The notes: a model not told the origin generated them from the sequence alone. DNA of 64,000 nt from an uncultured Rubrobacteraceae bacterium (GCA_902806095.1 CADCVF010000036.1:41969-105968); one strand, 5' to 3'. Shown: positions 50,102-59,511, counted from the stretch's first letter. Program-made: numbers and translations.

Positions 50102-50178
50102 CCTAGCGGATGACCTTCTCTAAACGCCGGTCTCATCGGCGATATGGTACTCGACCCTAGTAGGAGCGTTGTGTTCGA

Positions 50179-51363
50179 TTACACGGACTCGTACGCCCTC
50201 ATCCCGCGTGGCAGGGTCAGGGCGAGGAGGAGGCCGGCCGCAGGTAAGACGGCTATAACTAGCATGGTGAAGGAGAGACCGGCGTTGTCAGCGACGAGAC
50301 CGAGTATCGGTGCCCCGACACCACCGAGGCCGATGGAGAGCCCCATTGTGATACCGGCCGCGAGCCCAATGCGTCCTGGCAGGTACTCCTGACCCATAAC
50401 GACGGTAATCCCGAACGTCCCAACGGTAGCCGCCCCGACGAGGACGAGCAGCGCCATGCCGACGAACGGACCGGCGAGCGTAAAGCAGAATACCAGGGGC
50501 GGAAGTACTAGCATAGAGGCTACGAGTACCGTGCGCCTGCCGAACCTGTCTGCGAGGGGACCCATAGTCAGGGTTCCCGCCGCCCCACCGAAGAGCATCA
50601 GCGTTAGGGCCGTGTTCCCGAACGCCGGCGACATGTCGAGCACACGCTCGTAGTAAGAAGCGACGAAGGCCACGAGCCCGAAGTAGACGAAGGACCGCAC
50701 CGTGACTACCCCGATCATACGCACAAAGGGTCCCCAGTATTCTGGCGCAGCCACCACCCCCTCCCCCTCGCTCTCGACCACCTCGGGTTTGAACCCGAGC
50801 ATCCGCGGCAGTTCGTGGAACAGCACGGCGGCCATCACGACGGCTGGCAGCGCGAGAAACAGGGCTCCTGGCAGACCGAAAAGGAGGACCAGGGGCGTGG
50901 TCAGCGCGGGGCCGAGTGCGAAGCCGGCGTTACCGCCCACGGAGAAGAAGCTCATCCCGCGCGCCCGGCCCGACCCGGAGACGTAGTTGGCGAACCTCGC
51001 CGCCTCGGGGTGGAACGCCGCCACCCCGATACCGCTCAGGACGACGCAGAGCAGGATCATGGGATAGCTCGGTGCCACGCCGACGAGCGCCATTGCGCAC
51101 CCCGCGAGCAACACCCCGAGCGGCATGAGGGCGGGTACTGGCCGCCTGTCCGAGAAGATGCCGAACAAAGGCTGCACGATCGACGAGCTCACAGTCGCGG
51201 CGAACAAGAGAGATCCGGCCGCGGCCAGGGAGATGCCCCGCTCCGAGATCAGGAAAGGCAAGAGCGCCGCCACGGCACCCTGGTTCAGATCCGTGAACAG
51301 GTGACCCGCCGACAGCCCGGCCATGGCCCGCCGGTCGACGCCTTTGTTGGGGATCTCGCTCAA
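50179..51363 (-). CDS. MFS transporter (fosmidomycin-resistance-like)
   Basis: 394 residues, 12 helices. LSAGHLFTDLNQGAVAALLPFLISERGISLAAAGSLLF at the N-terminus is typical of the Fsr group; the MFS loop motif appears as GIFSDRRPVPALMPLG and GPLADRFGRRTVLVASM. Likely drug or metabolite efflux. TTG start at 51363. Downstream of sppA with a 43-base gap, so possibly co-transcribed. Confidence 0.87.
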   Translation of the reverse strand: MSEIPNKGVDRRAMAGLSAGHLFTDLNQGAVAALLPFLISERGISLAAAGSLLFAATVSSSIVQPLFGIFSDRRPVPALMPLGVLLAGCAMALVGVAPSYPMILLCVVLSGIGVAAFHPEAARFANYVSGSGRARGMSFFSVGGNAGFALGPALTTPLVLLFGLPGALFLALPAVVMAAVLFHELPRMLGFKPEVVESEGEGVVAAPEYWGPFVRMIGVVTVRSFVYFGLVAFVASYYERVLDMSPAFGNTALTLMLFGGAAGTLTMGPLADRFGRRTVLVASMLVLPPLVFCFTLAGPFVGMALLVLVGAATVGTFGITVVMGQEYLPGRIGLAAGITMGLSIGLGGVGAPILGLVADNAGLSFTMLVIAVLPAAGLLLALTLPRGMRAYESV

Positions 51364-51405
51364 TACGGAGTCCTTCTCGAACTGCGGCCTTCGCCGAAAA
51401 TCCTA

Positions 51406-53100
51406 TCAGCCTTCTGAGATCTCGTATGGCGCGAGCGCCAAAAAGCCGCCGGCGCGAAGCTCTGAGAGCGCAAGCCACATCTCCCCTATCGCGTCCACAG
51501 CGCTCTGCGCTGGCTCTCCGGGGGAGGGGCGACCGCTCCTTGGTGGGTTTATCTTCTTCAGCACCCCTGGTACGTCCCGCTCTATGCCGCCGAGCTCCCT
51601 CGCCTTGCGCAGCGCTTCCCTGAAACCGCCGGTCTCGTCTACGAGCCCAAGATCCAACGCCTCCGCACCCGTCCACACCCTTCCTCCGGCGATGCCTTCG
51701 AGGCCGAGAAGCTCCATTCCGCGCCCCCGCGCGACACGATCCTTGAACTCGGCGTAGATGCGTCCGATCTGGCCTTCGATCACCCGCAGCTCGTCAGGGC
51801 TTGGACGTCGGCTCGGGTCGAGAAGACCGGCACGCGCCCCGCGCTCTAGTGCGACGGGGTTGATGCCCAGCTTTTCGTAGAGTCCGAGCGCGATCGGACG
51901 GATGGCCAGCACGCCTATAGAACCCGTGAGCGTGCCGCGGCGCGCGACGACGTGGCTCGCCGCCGCCGAGACGTAGTAGCCGCCCGAGGCGGCCGCATTT
52001 CCCATAAAGACGACGACCGGTTTCTTGGCGCCGATGCGCTCGACCTCGCGCCAGATCAGATCCGAAGCCAGCGCGTCGCCGCCGGGTGAGTCGACATAAA
52101 ACAGCACGGCGGCGATCCTCCGGCTCTTCTCAGCCACCCGCAGCGCGGCGACTACGGTGTCGCTCCCCGCCTGCTCCCTTCCCAAGAAAGGCAGCGGGAC
52201 GGGCAGTCTCCTGCTCCTACCCCGCACTATGGCCCCCGAAAGGGTGACGAGCGCGACGTTTCTTCGGGACCGCCTCCTGTAAGGCATACGCAGGGACCCT
52301 TGGGCCCGGCCCAACTCGGCTAGGGTGACCCGCCGTTCTCCCGACCCGAGCCTCCCTGGCAACCCGTCCTCGTAACAGACGCCGTCGAGCAGGCCTTCCG
52401 AGAAGGCTTCCTCAGCGCCATAAGGGGCCAGATCTATCCTGGCGCGCACCTCTTCGCGGGAAAGGCCCCTGCCTTCGGAGATCGCATCGACAACCTCCTC
52501 GAAGCGGCGGTCGAGGAGACGCCCGGCCTGCTCGCGGGACTCGCGGGAGAAGTCGTCTCTGACGAATCGTTCGCCTGCGGACTTGTAAGGCGAGACGGCG
52601 ACGACCTCGACTTCGAGGCCGACGTTGTCGAGGGCTCCTTTGAGGAAATCTACCCTGGCGCGGATACCAACGACGTTCAGATCGGCGAGGGGTGTGGCCA
52701 GGATCTCGTCCGCCGCGCACGCGAGGTAGTAGGAGCGTATGTCTGCGGGGTCCGCAAAATAGGCCACGACCCGGCCGCCGCGCGACCGGAAAGCGAGGAT
52801 CTCGCGGCGTAACTCCTCGATGGCGGCCCACCCGGCATCGAGGTTCTTGATGCGCAGGACGACGCCGCACGGACGCCCATCGGCGGCTATGCGGTCGAGC
52901 CACAGGCGCAGCCTCTCCATCGTCGGCGGGCTCGGGCCAGGAGACAGACGGCGCCTGAGGAAGCCAACAGGCGTCTCGAACTCGGCCAGAGGGCCCCAAA
53001 CCTCGATCCAGACGTACTCCGGTAGCCTGCCGAGTAGACGCGCGCGGGCGTTGCGAAGCAGGCGCCAGAGGTTCACCAGGGCGTCGGTAAGAGGCGACAT
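51406..53100 (-). CDS. sppA: Signal peptide peptidase SppA, 67-kDa type
   Basis: 564 residues from ATG 53100 with two S49 domains. N-terminal domain: GVVLRIKNLDAGWAAIEELRREI and the catalytic Lys in VSPYKSAGERFVRDDFS (near 195). C-terminal domain: FYVDSPGGDALASDLIWREVERI and the nucleophile Ser in MGNAAASGGYYVSAAASHVVA (near 385), TLTGSIGVLA. It degrades cleaved signal peptides at the membrane; an obvious N-terminal anchor is weak. TACTAT sits nine bases before the ATG and no ribosome site is seen, suggesting a leaderless transcript. Confidence 0.92.
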   Translation of the reverse strand: MSPLTDALVNLWRLLRNARARLLGRLPEYVWIEVWGPLAEFETPVGFLRRRLSPGPSPPTMERLRLWLDRIAADGRPCGVVLRIKNLDAGWAAIEELRREILAFRSRGGRVVAYFADPADIRSYYLACAADEILATPLADLNVVGIRARVDFLKGALDNVGLEVEVVAVSPYKSAGERFVRDDFSRESREQAGRLLDRRFEEVVDAISEGRGLSREEVRARIDLAPYGAEEAFSEGLLDGVCYEDGLPGRLGSGERRVTLAELGRAQGSLRMPYRRRSRRNVALVTLSGAIVRGRSRRLPVPLPFLGREQAGSDTVVAALRVAEKSRRIAAVLFYVDSPGGDALASDLIWREVERIGAKKPVVVFMGNAAASGGYYVSAAASHVVARRGTLTGSIGVLAIRPIALGLYEKLGINPVALERGARAGLLDPSRRPSPDELRVIEGQIGRIYAEFKDRVARGRGMELLGLEGIAGGRVWTGAEALDLGLVDETGGFREALRKARELGGIERDVPGVLKKINPPRSGRPSPGEPAQSAVDAIGEMWLALSELRAGGFLALAPYEISEG

Positions 53101-53137
53101 CTGGAGGCTATAGTACACCGCAGCACGAAAAAAGCCG

Positions 53138-53143
53138 TATGAT
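53138..53143 (+). promoter_or_regulatory. -10 box for Fur-family gene 2
   Basis: TATGAT 18 bases before the ATG at 53161 in the 60-bp divergent gap with sppA; AGGA follows as ribosome site. Confidence 0.5.
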
Positions 53144-53160
53144 AGACTCTAAAAACAGGA

Positions 53161-53625
53161 ATGGTTACTGATCACCAGACGGCGCAGAAGGATACCTCAG
53201 GCGTGTTCGTACCCGACATCAGAGAGAAGCTACGCGGGTCCGGCTACACCCTAACCTCCCAGCGCAGGGCCGTTCTCGAGGCCCTCCTAAGGGCGAAGGG
53301 ACACCCTTCGGCCGAGGACGTATACCTGATCGTCAAGCGTGAGAACCCGCGCGTGGCTCTGGGTACGGTCTACCAGGCGCTCTCCGTACTGGAAGAGGTC
53401 GGCGTTATCGGCTCCAAGCACTGGGCCGAGTCACCAACGCGCTATGACCTCAACGTCGAGCCGCACCTGGACATCAGGTGCATCCGTTGCGGCGAGGTCT
53501 CCGAGGTCCCCGGCGTCGCACTCGGCGCCGTGGAAGAACAGATTCGCGACAATACACCTTACAGGGTCACCCACTCCGCCATGGTCGTCGAGGGCCTGTG
53601 CCCAGCCTGCCTGGACGGCGAGTAA
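53161..53625 (+). CDS. Fur-family metalloregulator 2 (PerR/Zur-like)
   Basis: 154 residues. IREKLRGSGYTLTSQRRAVLEALLRAKGHPSAEDVYLIVKRENPRVALGTVYQALSVLEEVG is the winged helix (about 18-85). Sensor site region: SPTRYDLNVEPHLDIRCIRCGEV, with CIRC and C-terminal CPAC for structural zinc. The regulatory-site pattern (YDLN..PH.D) resembles PerR. It is divergent from sppA and upstream of a coiled-coil gene; whether it regulates either is unknown. Confidence 0.92.
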   Translation: MVTDHQTAQKDTSGVFVPDIREKLRGSGYTLTSQRRAVLEALLRAKGHPSAEDVYLIVKRENPRVALGTVYQALSVLEEVGVIGSKHWAESPTRYDLNVEPHLDIRCIRCGEVSEVPGVALGAVEEQIRDNTPYRVTHSAMVVEGLCPACLDGE

Positions 53626-53704
53626 GAGGGGTCTTTACCGCGGGCTTGCCAGGAGTTACCCTTTCGACCAATGTGACGTTGTGGGTAACACAGGAGAGGC
53701 GATC

Positions 53705-55531
53705 ATGAGCGAGGATCCCAGGGATGAGGCGGCCGCGCTCGCTGAGGGCATGGAGGCCGCCAGCGCCCTGATCGAAAACCTCGAGCAAGAGGTGGCTGAC
53801 CTCAGGAACGACGTGGACCAGGCGGTCGTGGCGCTGAAGGCCGCGCAGGAGGAGGTCTCCTCCCGGGCCGGCGCGCTCGAGGAGAAAGAGCGGGCCCGCG
53901 GCGAGGCCGAGGACCTAAGGGCAGAGATCTCCGACCTCAAACAGCGGCACTCCGACGAGCAGCTCCGCCTCAGCAACGAGCACATAAACGAGCTCGCAGA
54001 GGTACGCCGCACGCTCGAGGAGCAGCGACGCACCGACGTTGACGCGGCCTCCTCGGGGACTCGCCTCGACACCATCAAGGAGGAGTTCAGGCGCGAGCGC
54101 GAAGCCCTGGAGGCACGTTACAGGGAGGAGATCGAAGCCCTCAAAAACGCCTCCGAGCATTGGGAGGAGCAGCTAAGGACGTCTTACCAGGAACAGGAGG
54201 CGCGCCACGCGGCCGAGCTCGAATCGGCCCGCAGTGAGGCAGCCGAAAGGGATACCATCCTCGAGCGTTCCCTCAGTAAAGACTTCGAAAGGAGGCTGGC
54301 CGAGGAGCGGATCGCTGCAGACGATCGTCAGACGGCGGCCGTTCAGGCCCTGAGGAGCGCGGCGGCAGAGAGGGAGTTGGAACTCCAGAAAGAATACAGG
54401 GACGTCACAGGGACGCAGCAAAGGGAGATAGATGCGCTGCAGGAGGAGCTCGATGAGGCCCGCCGAAGCTCGCAGGAATGGCGCAAAGAGGAGCTGCGGC
54501 GGGTCAAGGCGCTCGCCGAGGGGCGTGAGAACGACCTGAGGAAGACCCACGCGACCAGGCTCGCCGAGGCGAAAGAGTCGGCAGACCGTAGGGTCGCGGC
54601 CATCCAGGCTCAGAGAGAGGCGGACAACAGGGCGCTCAGGACGCGCCACGAGGAGGAGCGTGCGCGCCTGCGACGTGAGCACCAGGAGCAGCTCGCGGCC
54701 GAGGACGAGCGCAGGAAGTCTGAGACGTGGGCACTCGAGGAGCGGTTGAGGGAAGCCGCACTCCAGCGCGAGACCGAATTGCGCGCCTACACGGCCCGCC
54801 TGAAGGAACTCGAGGCAGCCAGGCTAGCCCGGAAGTCCTCCTCACAAGAGGATCTGGAGCGGGTGGTAGAGCGTTTCGGGGTGGAGATCTCCGACTTCGA
54901 GAACCGCGTCACCGAGCTGGAAGGGGCCCTGAAAGAGTCCGAGGCACACAGGAACGAGCTAGAGGCCCTACTAGGGTCGATCCGCGCCGGTGGTGAGGAG
55001 TCGTCCGGAATCACAGCCAGTCCCGACGACGACACTGCGGACCCAGAGCCGAGAGCGCGGCTGGAGGACGTCGAGGCACAGAACATACTGGCCGAGGAGA
55101 AGGTCGAAGACCTGCAGGCAAGGCTCTCTGAGGCGAGAGAAGAGAGCCGGCGCAACGCCGAAAAGCTACAAAGAGCCCTGGAACGCCTCGACCGTCTCTC
55201 CGACCCGGCACGCCGGCTGAGGGAGGGCATAGCGCTGTTCAACCACAGCGAGCACGCGAGGACCGTAGCTTCCATCTCGAAGGCCTTCGGCCTCCCCAGG
55301 GTCCACGCAGCCCTCGACGACTCAGCCCCCGGCAAACCAACTCTGACGTTTCTCTGGGGCGATATGGCCTGGCGCCGCTACGTCTCCGACCCGACGGAGG
55401 GGGTCGAGGAACCCAGGGTCTACCTCGAGGGTACTGGCGAAGACCCGGCCGAGATCGAAGCGTCGAGTCGTCAGCCCAACGCCAGGATGGACTCGCGGGG
55501 CCGGTTGATGATCGGCGTCCAGGCCCGCTGA
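53705..55531 (+). CDS. Long coiled-coil protein with conserved-looking C-terminal domain
   Basis: 608 residues from ATG 53705 (ACAGGAGAGG upstream); the ORF-track start at 53339 is inside the Fur gene. Residues 10-510 are almost uninterrupted heptad-type coiled coil rich in Glu, Arg, Ala and Leu (SALIENLEQEVADLRNDVD..., LDRLSDPARRLREGI). Residues 515-600 form a globular segment: FNHSEHARTVASISKAFGLPRVHAALDD, TLTFLWGDMAWRRYVSDP. No signal peptide or membrane helix. Likely a cytoskeletal, chromosome-associated or scaffold protein. Third-base GC-rich codon use matches its neighbours. Confidence 0.8.
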   Translation: MSEDPRDEAAALAEGMEAASALIENLEQEVADLRNDVDQAVVALKAAQEEVSSRAGALEEKERARGEAEDLRAEISDLKQRHSDEQLRLSNEHINELAEVRRTLEEQRRTDVDAASSGTRLDTIKEEFRREREALEARYREEIEALKNASEHWEEQLRTSYQEQEARHAAELESARSEAAERDTILERSLSKDFERRLAEERIAADDRQTAAVQALRSAAAERELELQKEYRDVTGTQQREIDALQEELDEARRSSQEWRKEELRRVKALAEGRENDLRKTHATRLAEAKESADRRVAAIQAQREADNRALRTRHEEERARLRREHQEQLAAEDERRKSETWALEERLREAALQRETELRAYTARLKELEAARLARKSSSQEDLERVVERFGVEISDFENRVTELEGALKESEAHRNELEALLGSIRAGGEESSGITASPDDDTADPEPRARLEDVEAQNILAEEKVEDLQARLSEAREESRRNAEKLQRALERLDRLSDPARRLREGIALFNHSEHARTVASISKAFGLPRVHAALDDSAPGKPTLTFLWGDMAWRRYVSDPTEGVEEPRVYLEGTGEDPAEIEASSRQPNARMDSRGRLMIGVQAR

Positions 55532-55532
55532 A

Positions 55533-55568
55533 GCGGGATGAGGAAGGGCAAACCCTTCCTCATCCCGC
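55533..55568 (+). terminator. Terminator hairpin after coiled-coil gene
   Basis: GCGGGATGAGGAAGGG pairs exactly with CCCTTCCTCATCCCGC (16-bp stem, loop CAAA), two bases after the stop. Octamer repeat DNA starts immediately afterwards. Confidence 0.75.
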
Positions 55569-55570
55569 GC

Positions 55571-55652
55571 ATTTGAGCATTTCAGCACGCTCAGGCTTCG
55601 CCTTCGCTTCTCAGCAAATCAGCAAAAAGAAGAAGCTGAAGTGCTGAAGTGC
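55571..55652. repeat. TCAGC/GCTGA-octamer element, copy 10, in inverted orientation
   Basis: ATTTGAGC, ATTTCAGC, core ACGCTCAGGCTTCGCCTTCGC, TTCTCAGC, AAATCAGC, then reversed units GCTGAAGT, GCTGAAGT (55635-55650) ending at the stop codon of the next minus-strand gene. Opposed arrays could pair into a long hairpin. Confidence 0.85.
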
Positions 55653-56095
55653 TATCGTCGGTGCCGCGCGACCTTCTGGTTGTGGGCATAAAGCGTCTCG
55701 CCGCGGTGGGCTCCTATGTAAGAGGCCACGCCCGAGACGACGAGGAAGACGCCTACGAGCCCCGCGGCCACGGCGCCATCGACGCCTGGCAGGAAACCTC
55801 TGCCAAGAACGAGGTTGAGCACCAGCGAAAGAACGAAGGCCACGGGGACGACCAGTACCCCGTGCAGACGATGCCTGAAAGGCGCCTTGTAGCTGGCGGC
55901 CATCCCACCGAAGTAGAACGCGAAGGCGGCAGCAAAGACGAGCAAGACGAGTGGGAGGGCGGCTGGGCCCGTGCGCTCGAGGCCGAAGAAACGTGTGAGA
56001 ATCGGCGCGAATATCCCCTGCGCCACGAGTAGACCGAGCGCGAGCGCCAGCAGCAGCCCGATCCCAACGGCCATGATGCTTCTCATAAGAGCCAT
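55652..56095 (-). CDS. Hypothetical four-helix membrane protein
   Basis: 147 residues, hydrophobic helices at about 8-30, 44-66, 80-98 and 108-128 with short basic loops (YKAPFRHRLHG) and a His/Arg tail. No family recognised. The stop codon TAG directly abuts the GCTGAAGT repeat units, so the repeat begins where the gene ends. Divergent from the second sulfatase-fold gene. Confidence 0.6.
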   Translation of the reverse strand: MALMRSIMAVGIGLLLALALGLLVAQGIFAPILTRFFGLERTGPAALPLVLLVFAAAFAFYFGGMAASYKAPFRHRLHGVLVVPVAFVLSLVLNLVLGRGFLPGVDGAVAAGLVGVFLVVSGVASYIGAHRGETLYAHNQKVARHRR

Positions 56096-56194
56096 TCTAG
56101 CAGTCCTCCCAGTTCTCCAGGGTGGCCGGGTTCACGGCTGCGCCCCGCCCATCGAGCTTGTGGGACGCATGGTTGCGTAGTACCCTCTTGCCTC

Positions 56195-57700
56195 GTGAGA
56201 AAACGCACGCTGACCCGCAGAGACTTCCTCAAGATGACAGGCGCCGGAATGGCCGGGGCGACGCTGCTCGGTGCCACAGGCTGCGACCTCACAGAGCGCA
56301 TCCGCAACATCAGGAATGTTCCTCCCGGCGTAAAAGAGGGCACTAACGTGGTGCTGATCATCATCGACAGCTTGAGGAAGGATCACATCGGCGCCTACGG
56401 CAACGATAAGATCCAAAGCCCCAACCTTGACGCCCTCGCCAAAGACAGCATACTCTTTACCCGGGCATACCCCGAATCCATACCGACAATCTGCGCGAGG
56501 AGGGCCATACACACAGGCCTTAGGACCTGGCCCTTCAGAGACTGGATACCGCCCAAGGGTGAGGACATAATCCTGCAGGGCTGGGAACCGATACCCGACT
56601 ATCAGACGACGCTCGCCGAAATGATGCAGGCGGTGGGGTACGGGACCTACTTGGTGACAGACAACATGCACCAGTTCAAGCCTTCGTACAACATTCACCG
56701 TGGCTTCGACGTCTTCGACTTCTTCCGAGGCCAGACCACGGACAATTACAAGCCTGCCTGGACGTACCCAAAGGACAAGGTCGCCCAGGCGCTTCTCAAG
56801 GGCAATGTCCCTGCCATGACGGGCCAGATGCGCCAGTACTTTGCCAACGTGAAGGAGAGGAAGACGGAGGCTGACTGGTTCTCACCCATGGTTTTCTCCC
56901 AGGCCACAAACTACCTCGAGGTCTTGAGCGAGGGCGGACCTTTCTTCCTTACCGTGGACAGCTACGACCCGCACGAGCCCTGGGACCCGCCCGAGAAGTA
57001 CGTCGAGATGTACGACGATGAGCCCTACAACCTCAAAGAGCCGTTCTCGGTGATCTATGGTCCGAGCAGCTATCTGTTGCCGAGGGAACTGGAGAGGATG
57101 AAGGCACGTTACTCGGCTGAGGTAACGATGATGGACCGCTGGCTCGGCCACTTCTTAGACAAGATGGAGGAGCTTGGCCTCTTCGACAATACCCTCCTCA
57201 TACTCCTCTCCGACCACGGCGTCGCCCACGGAGAGCACGGCTACACTGGCAAGCCAGATAACGTGCTATGGCCCGAGGTCACCGACATTCCGTTCTATAT
57301 TAGGCACCCTGAAGGCAAGGGGGCGGGTCAGATGAGCGACTACTACGCCTCGACCCACGACGTGGCCCCAACGATACTAGGCTTCCTCGGGATCGAGCCC
57401 CAGCAGGAGCTGGACGGCCAGGATCTCTCCGTCCTGCTCGGAGGCGGGGAGGCCGAGAGGAGACCCCACTTCTCGATCGGCTACAACGACCATGTCTGGG
57501 CCCGCGACGATCGCTACGTCATGTTCAGCACCAACCGGGGCGCAGACGCCAAGCTCTACGACGTGCAGCGAGACCCAGGTATGCACAACGACATCGCAGG
57601 GAGTGAGCCCAACATAGTCAAGAGGATGTTCGAAGGCTACGTGCTCGAAGACGCCGGCGGACCTCTCCCCACCTACGACTACGGCACCGAAGCAAGATAG
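56195..57700 (+). CDS. Tat-exported sulfatase-fold hydrolase with Thr as likely nucleophile
   Basis: 501 residues with a twin-arginine signal (RRDFLKMTGAGMAGATLLG, lipobox-like GATGC). Alkaline-phosphatase-superfamily motifs: VVLIIIDSLRKDHIGAYGN (near 50), LSDHGVAHGEHGYTGKPDN (near 345), DVAPTILGFLGI. At the nucleophile position the sequence is ESIPTICARRAIHTG; aligned on R-x4-TG, the residue four before the Arg is Thr, not the Cys or Ser of formylglycine sulfatases. The enzyme probably does not undergo sulfatase maturation and may act on a phosphate ester or as a transferase. GTG start at 56195. Confidence 0.85.
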   Translation: MRKRTLTRRDFLKMTGAGMAGATLLGATGCDLTERIRNIRNVPPGVKEGTNVVLIIIDSLRKDHIGAYGNDKIQSPNLDALAKDSILFTRAYPESIPTICARRAIHTGLRTWPFRDWIPPKGEDIILQGWEPIPDYQTTLAEMMQAVGYGTYLVTDNMHQFKPSYNIHRGFDVFDFFRGQTTDNYKPAWTYPKDKVAQALLKGNVPAMTGQMRQYFANVKERKTEADWFSPMVFSQATNYLEVLSEGGPFFLTVDSYDPHEPWDPPEKYVEMYDDEPYNLKEPFSVIYGPSSYLLPRELERMKARYSAEVTMMDRWLGHFLDKMEELGLFDNTLLILLSDHGVAHGEHGYTGKPDNVLWPEVTDIPFYIRHPEGKGAGQMSDYYASTHDVAPTILGFLGIEPQQELDGQDLSVLLGGGEAERRPHFSIGYNDHVWARDDRYVMFSTNRGADAKLYDVQRDPGMHNDIAGSEPNIVKRMFEGYVLEDAGGPLPTYDYGTEAR

Positions 57701-57757
57701 TCGCTACTCCGGGGCCAGGACGGCCACGAGCTCTTGGCAGAAGACGGAGATGGTCAC

Positions 57758-58174
57758 TCAGGAGGGTTCACGAACTACCTGTCGCGAGGGGGCGATCCGA
57801 AGCACCACTCGTTCACTTTGGATCGATGTTTGGTAGGTCTCACCACGGTATTTGTGGGACAATTCGTCGATGTGCTCCCGCGACTCCTGACCTTTCACCT
57901 TCCCAACGACTTCCCCGCGCACTTCGACAAAGCGATAGGGGTCGTTCATGTCCCAGATCGTGACGGTCACCCTCGGGTCACGTTCGACGTTGCGAAACTT
58001 CTGGCGGTGCACCTCGGTGTTGACCAAAAGGTGCTGCTCATTAGCATCGACCCACATCACCTGGGTTTGCGGGTGGCCACCGGGTAGCAGAGTAGTGAGT
58101 GCCGCGAAGTTCTGCCCACGGGCCAGTTCGAGAACCATCGGATGAAGGTCCTGGCCATCTAATTTGTCCGACAT
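57758..58174 (-). CDS. PPOX-class F420-dependent enzyme
   Basis: 138 residues from ATG 58174 (AAGGAGGGG upstream). Split-barrel: NFAALTTLLPGGHPQTQVMWVDANEQHLLVNTEVHRQKFRNVERDPRVTVTIWD, then VEVRGEVVGKVKGQESREHIDELSHKYRG. These match the F420-dependent biliverdin/quinone-type reductases of actinobacteria; use of F420 versus FMN cannot be settled from sequence by eye. Cytoplasmic. Confidence 0.85.
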   Translation of the reverse strand: MSDKLDGQDLHPMVLELARGQNFAALTTLLPGGHPQTQVMWVDANEQHLLVNTEVHRQKFRNVERDPRVTVTIWDMNDPYRFVEVRGEVVGKVKGQESREHIDELSHKYRGETYQTSIQSERVVLRIAPSRQVVREPS

Positions 58175-58397
58175 GCGTTCCCCTCCTTGCTCGGGTGTTC
58201 GTTGCGCTAATGATACTTCGCCCATACCATCGGTCGGGCCCACTCCAACGAGTAAGGGGCCACGGTCCATCGACACTTACCATCCTCGTCCGGCATAGAC
58301 GCGGGCGCTTGCCTACGTTCTATGCCCAGTACCATCCGGCCTACACTCCTGTCGTTTCTGGATCACTAGCGCCTTCTAGCGGGTCCGCGCAAGAGAA

Positions 58398-59327
58398 TCA
58401 CAGCATCAGCTCCCAGGTCTGGCCTACGAGATCATGCCCGAAACTGTGGTGCGGCTCCTCGTGGACGAGCCGGAAGCCCAATCCTCTGTAGATACGGCTG
58501 GCGGCAATGAGCACGTCATTCGTCCACAATGTGATCTTCCGGTAACTGGCCAGTCTGGCGAAGCGAACGCATTCTTCCACAAGCCGGCTGCCGATGCCAA
58601 GCCCGCGGGCCTGCGGCTCGACGAGGAGGAGTCGCAGCTTGGCGATCTCCTCCGACTCCCTGACGAGAAACACACTGCCGACGATCTCGCCGTCCCTCTC
58701 GGCGATCCAGCACCTCTCCAGCTTCGGGTCGTAGTGTTGGATGAACTTCGCTACGATCTCCGCCACGAGTGCCTCGAACCGCTCATCCCAGCCGTACTCT
58801 CTGGCGTAGAGGACGCCATGGCGGTGAACGACCCACCCCATGTCGCCGGGCCAATGGGGCCTCAAAATGTAAGGAACCTCTGGCTCGGACCGAGCACCGA
58901 GGAGCCCCTCGATCGTTCGCATCGCCCCGACCAGACGCTCTTGCCCTATTCTGGAAAGGCCACCAAGCATTGCTCCGATGTCCTTGCGGGACCGCGCGTC
59001 GAGCGGGGCGAAGACCTCCCGACCTCGCTCCGTAAGCCGGAGGAGCCTACGTCGGCCGTCAGCTTCGGAGGGTCGCTTGTGGATCAAGCCATCCTTCTCG
59101 AAGTCGCGCAGGATGCGGCTCAGGTAGCCAGCATCCAATCTTAGCTCCTCGCCGAGTTCTTTCGCCATGGTCTCCTCGCAGTGAGCAAGCTCATAGAGGA
59201 CGCGCGCCTCGGTCAAAGAAAAAGGACTCTCAAGGTACCCTTCTCGCAATACGCCGATCTTGCGGGTCCAGAACCGGTTGAAGCGCCGCACGGCTACTAT
59301 ACGTCGATCGAAATCCTTGTCGGACAT
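58398..59327 (-). CDS. MarR-type regulator fused to GNAT acetyltransferase
   Basis: 309 residues from ATG 59327. N-terminal MarR winged helix (about 1-150): RRFNRFWTRKIGVLREGYLESPFSLTEARVLYELAH, LRLDAGYLSRILRDFEKDGLIHKRPSEADGRRRLLRLTERG. C-terminal GNAT (about 160-309): GSVFLVRESEEIAKLRLLLVEPQARGLGIGSRLVEECVRFAR with the acetyl-CoA loop QARGLGIGSR and ASRIYRGLGFRLVHEE. This fused family is known (bifunctional MarR-GNAT). Promoter/operator features lie just upstream. Confidence 0.92.
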   Translation of the reverse strand: MSDKDFDRRIVAVRRFNRFWTRKIGVLREGYLESPFSLTEARVLYELAHCEETMAKELGEELRLDAGYLSRILRDFEKDGLIHKRPSEADGRRRLLRLTERGREVFAPLDARSRKDIGAMLGGLSRIGQERLVGAMRTIEGLLGARSEPEVPYILRPHWPGDMGWVVHRHGVLYAREYGWDERFEALVAEIVAKFIQHYDPKLERCWIAERDGEIVGSVFLVRESEEIAKLRLLLVEPQARGLGIGSRLVEECVRFARLASYRKITLWTNDVLIAASRIYRGLGFRLVHEEPHHSFGHDLVGQTWELML

Positions 59328-59357
59328 CGGAATAACCCCCAATCCCCAAACATGCAA

Positions 59358-59396
59358 ATATATGCTATCGTCAACTAATTACTTGATTTTGTCAAT
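59358..59396 (-). promoter_or_regulatory. Promoter/operator of MarR-GNAT gene
   Basis: Minus strand TTGACA (59395-59390) and GACGAT (59372-59367) with a 17-base spacer, 40 bases upstream of the ATG. Alternating TCAA/TTGA half-sites (TCAACTAATTACTTGATTTT) in a strongly AT-rich block fit a MarR-type autoregulatory site. Confidence 0.55.
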
Positions 59397-59511
59397 ATTC
59401 TAGCATCCGGTGGACTGCGCCACGAGGAGTGTGCAATCTTCCGAGCCATGAGCATGGACCAGGGTATTCTTAGGGGGAGCTTCGGCCCGCTTATGAGAAG
59501 AGAGGTGGTAG

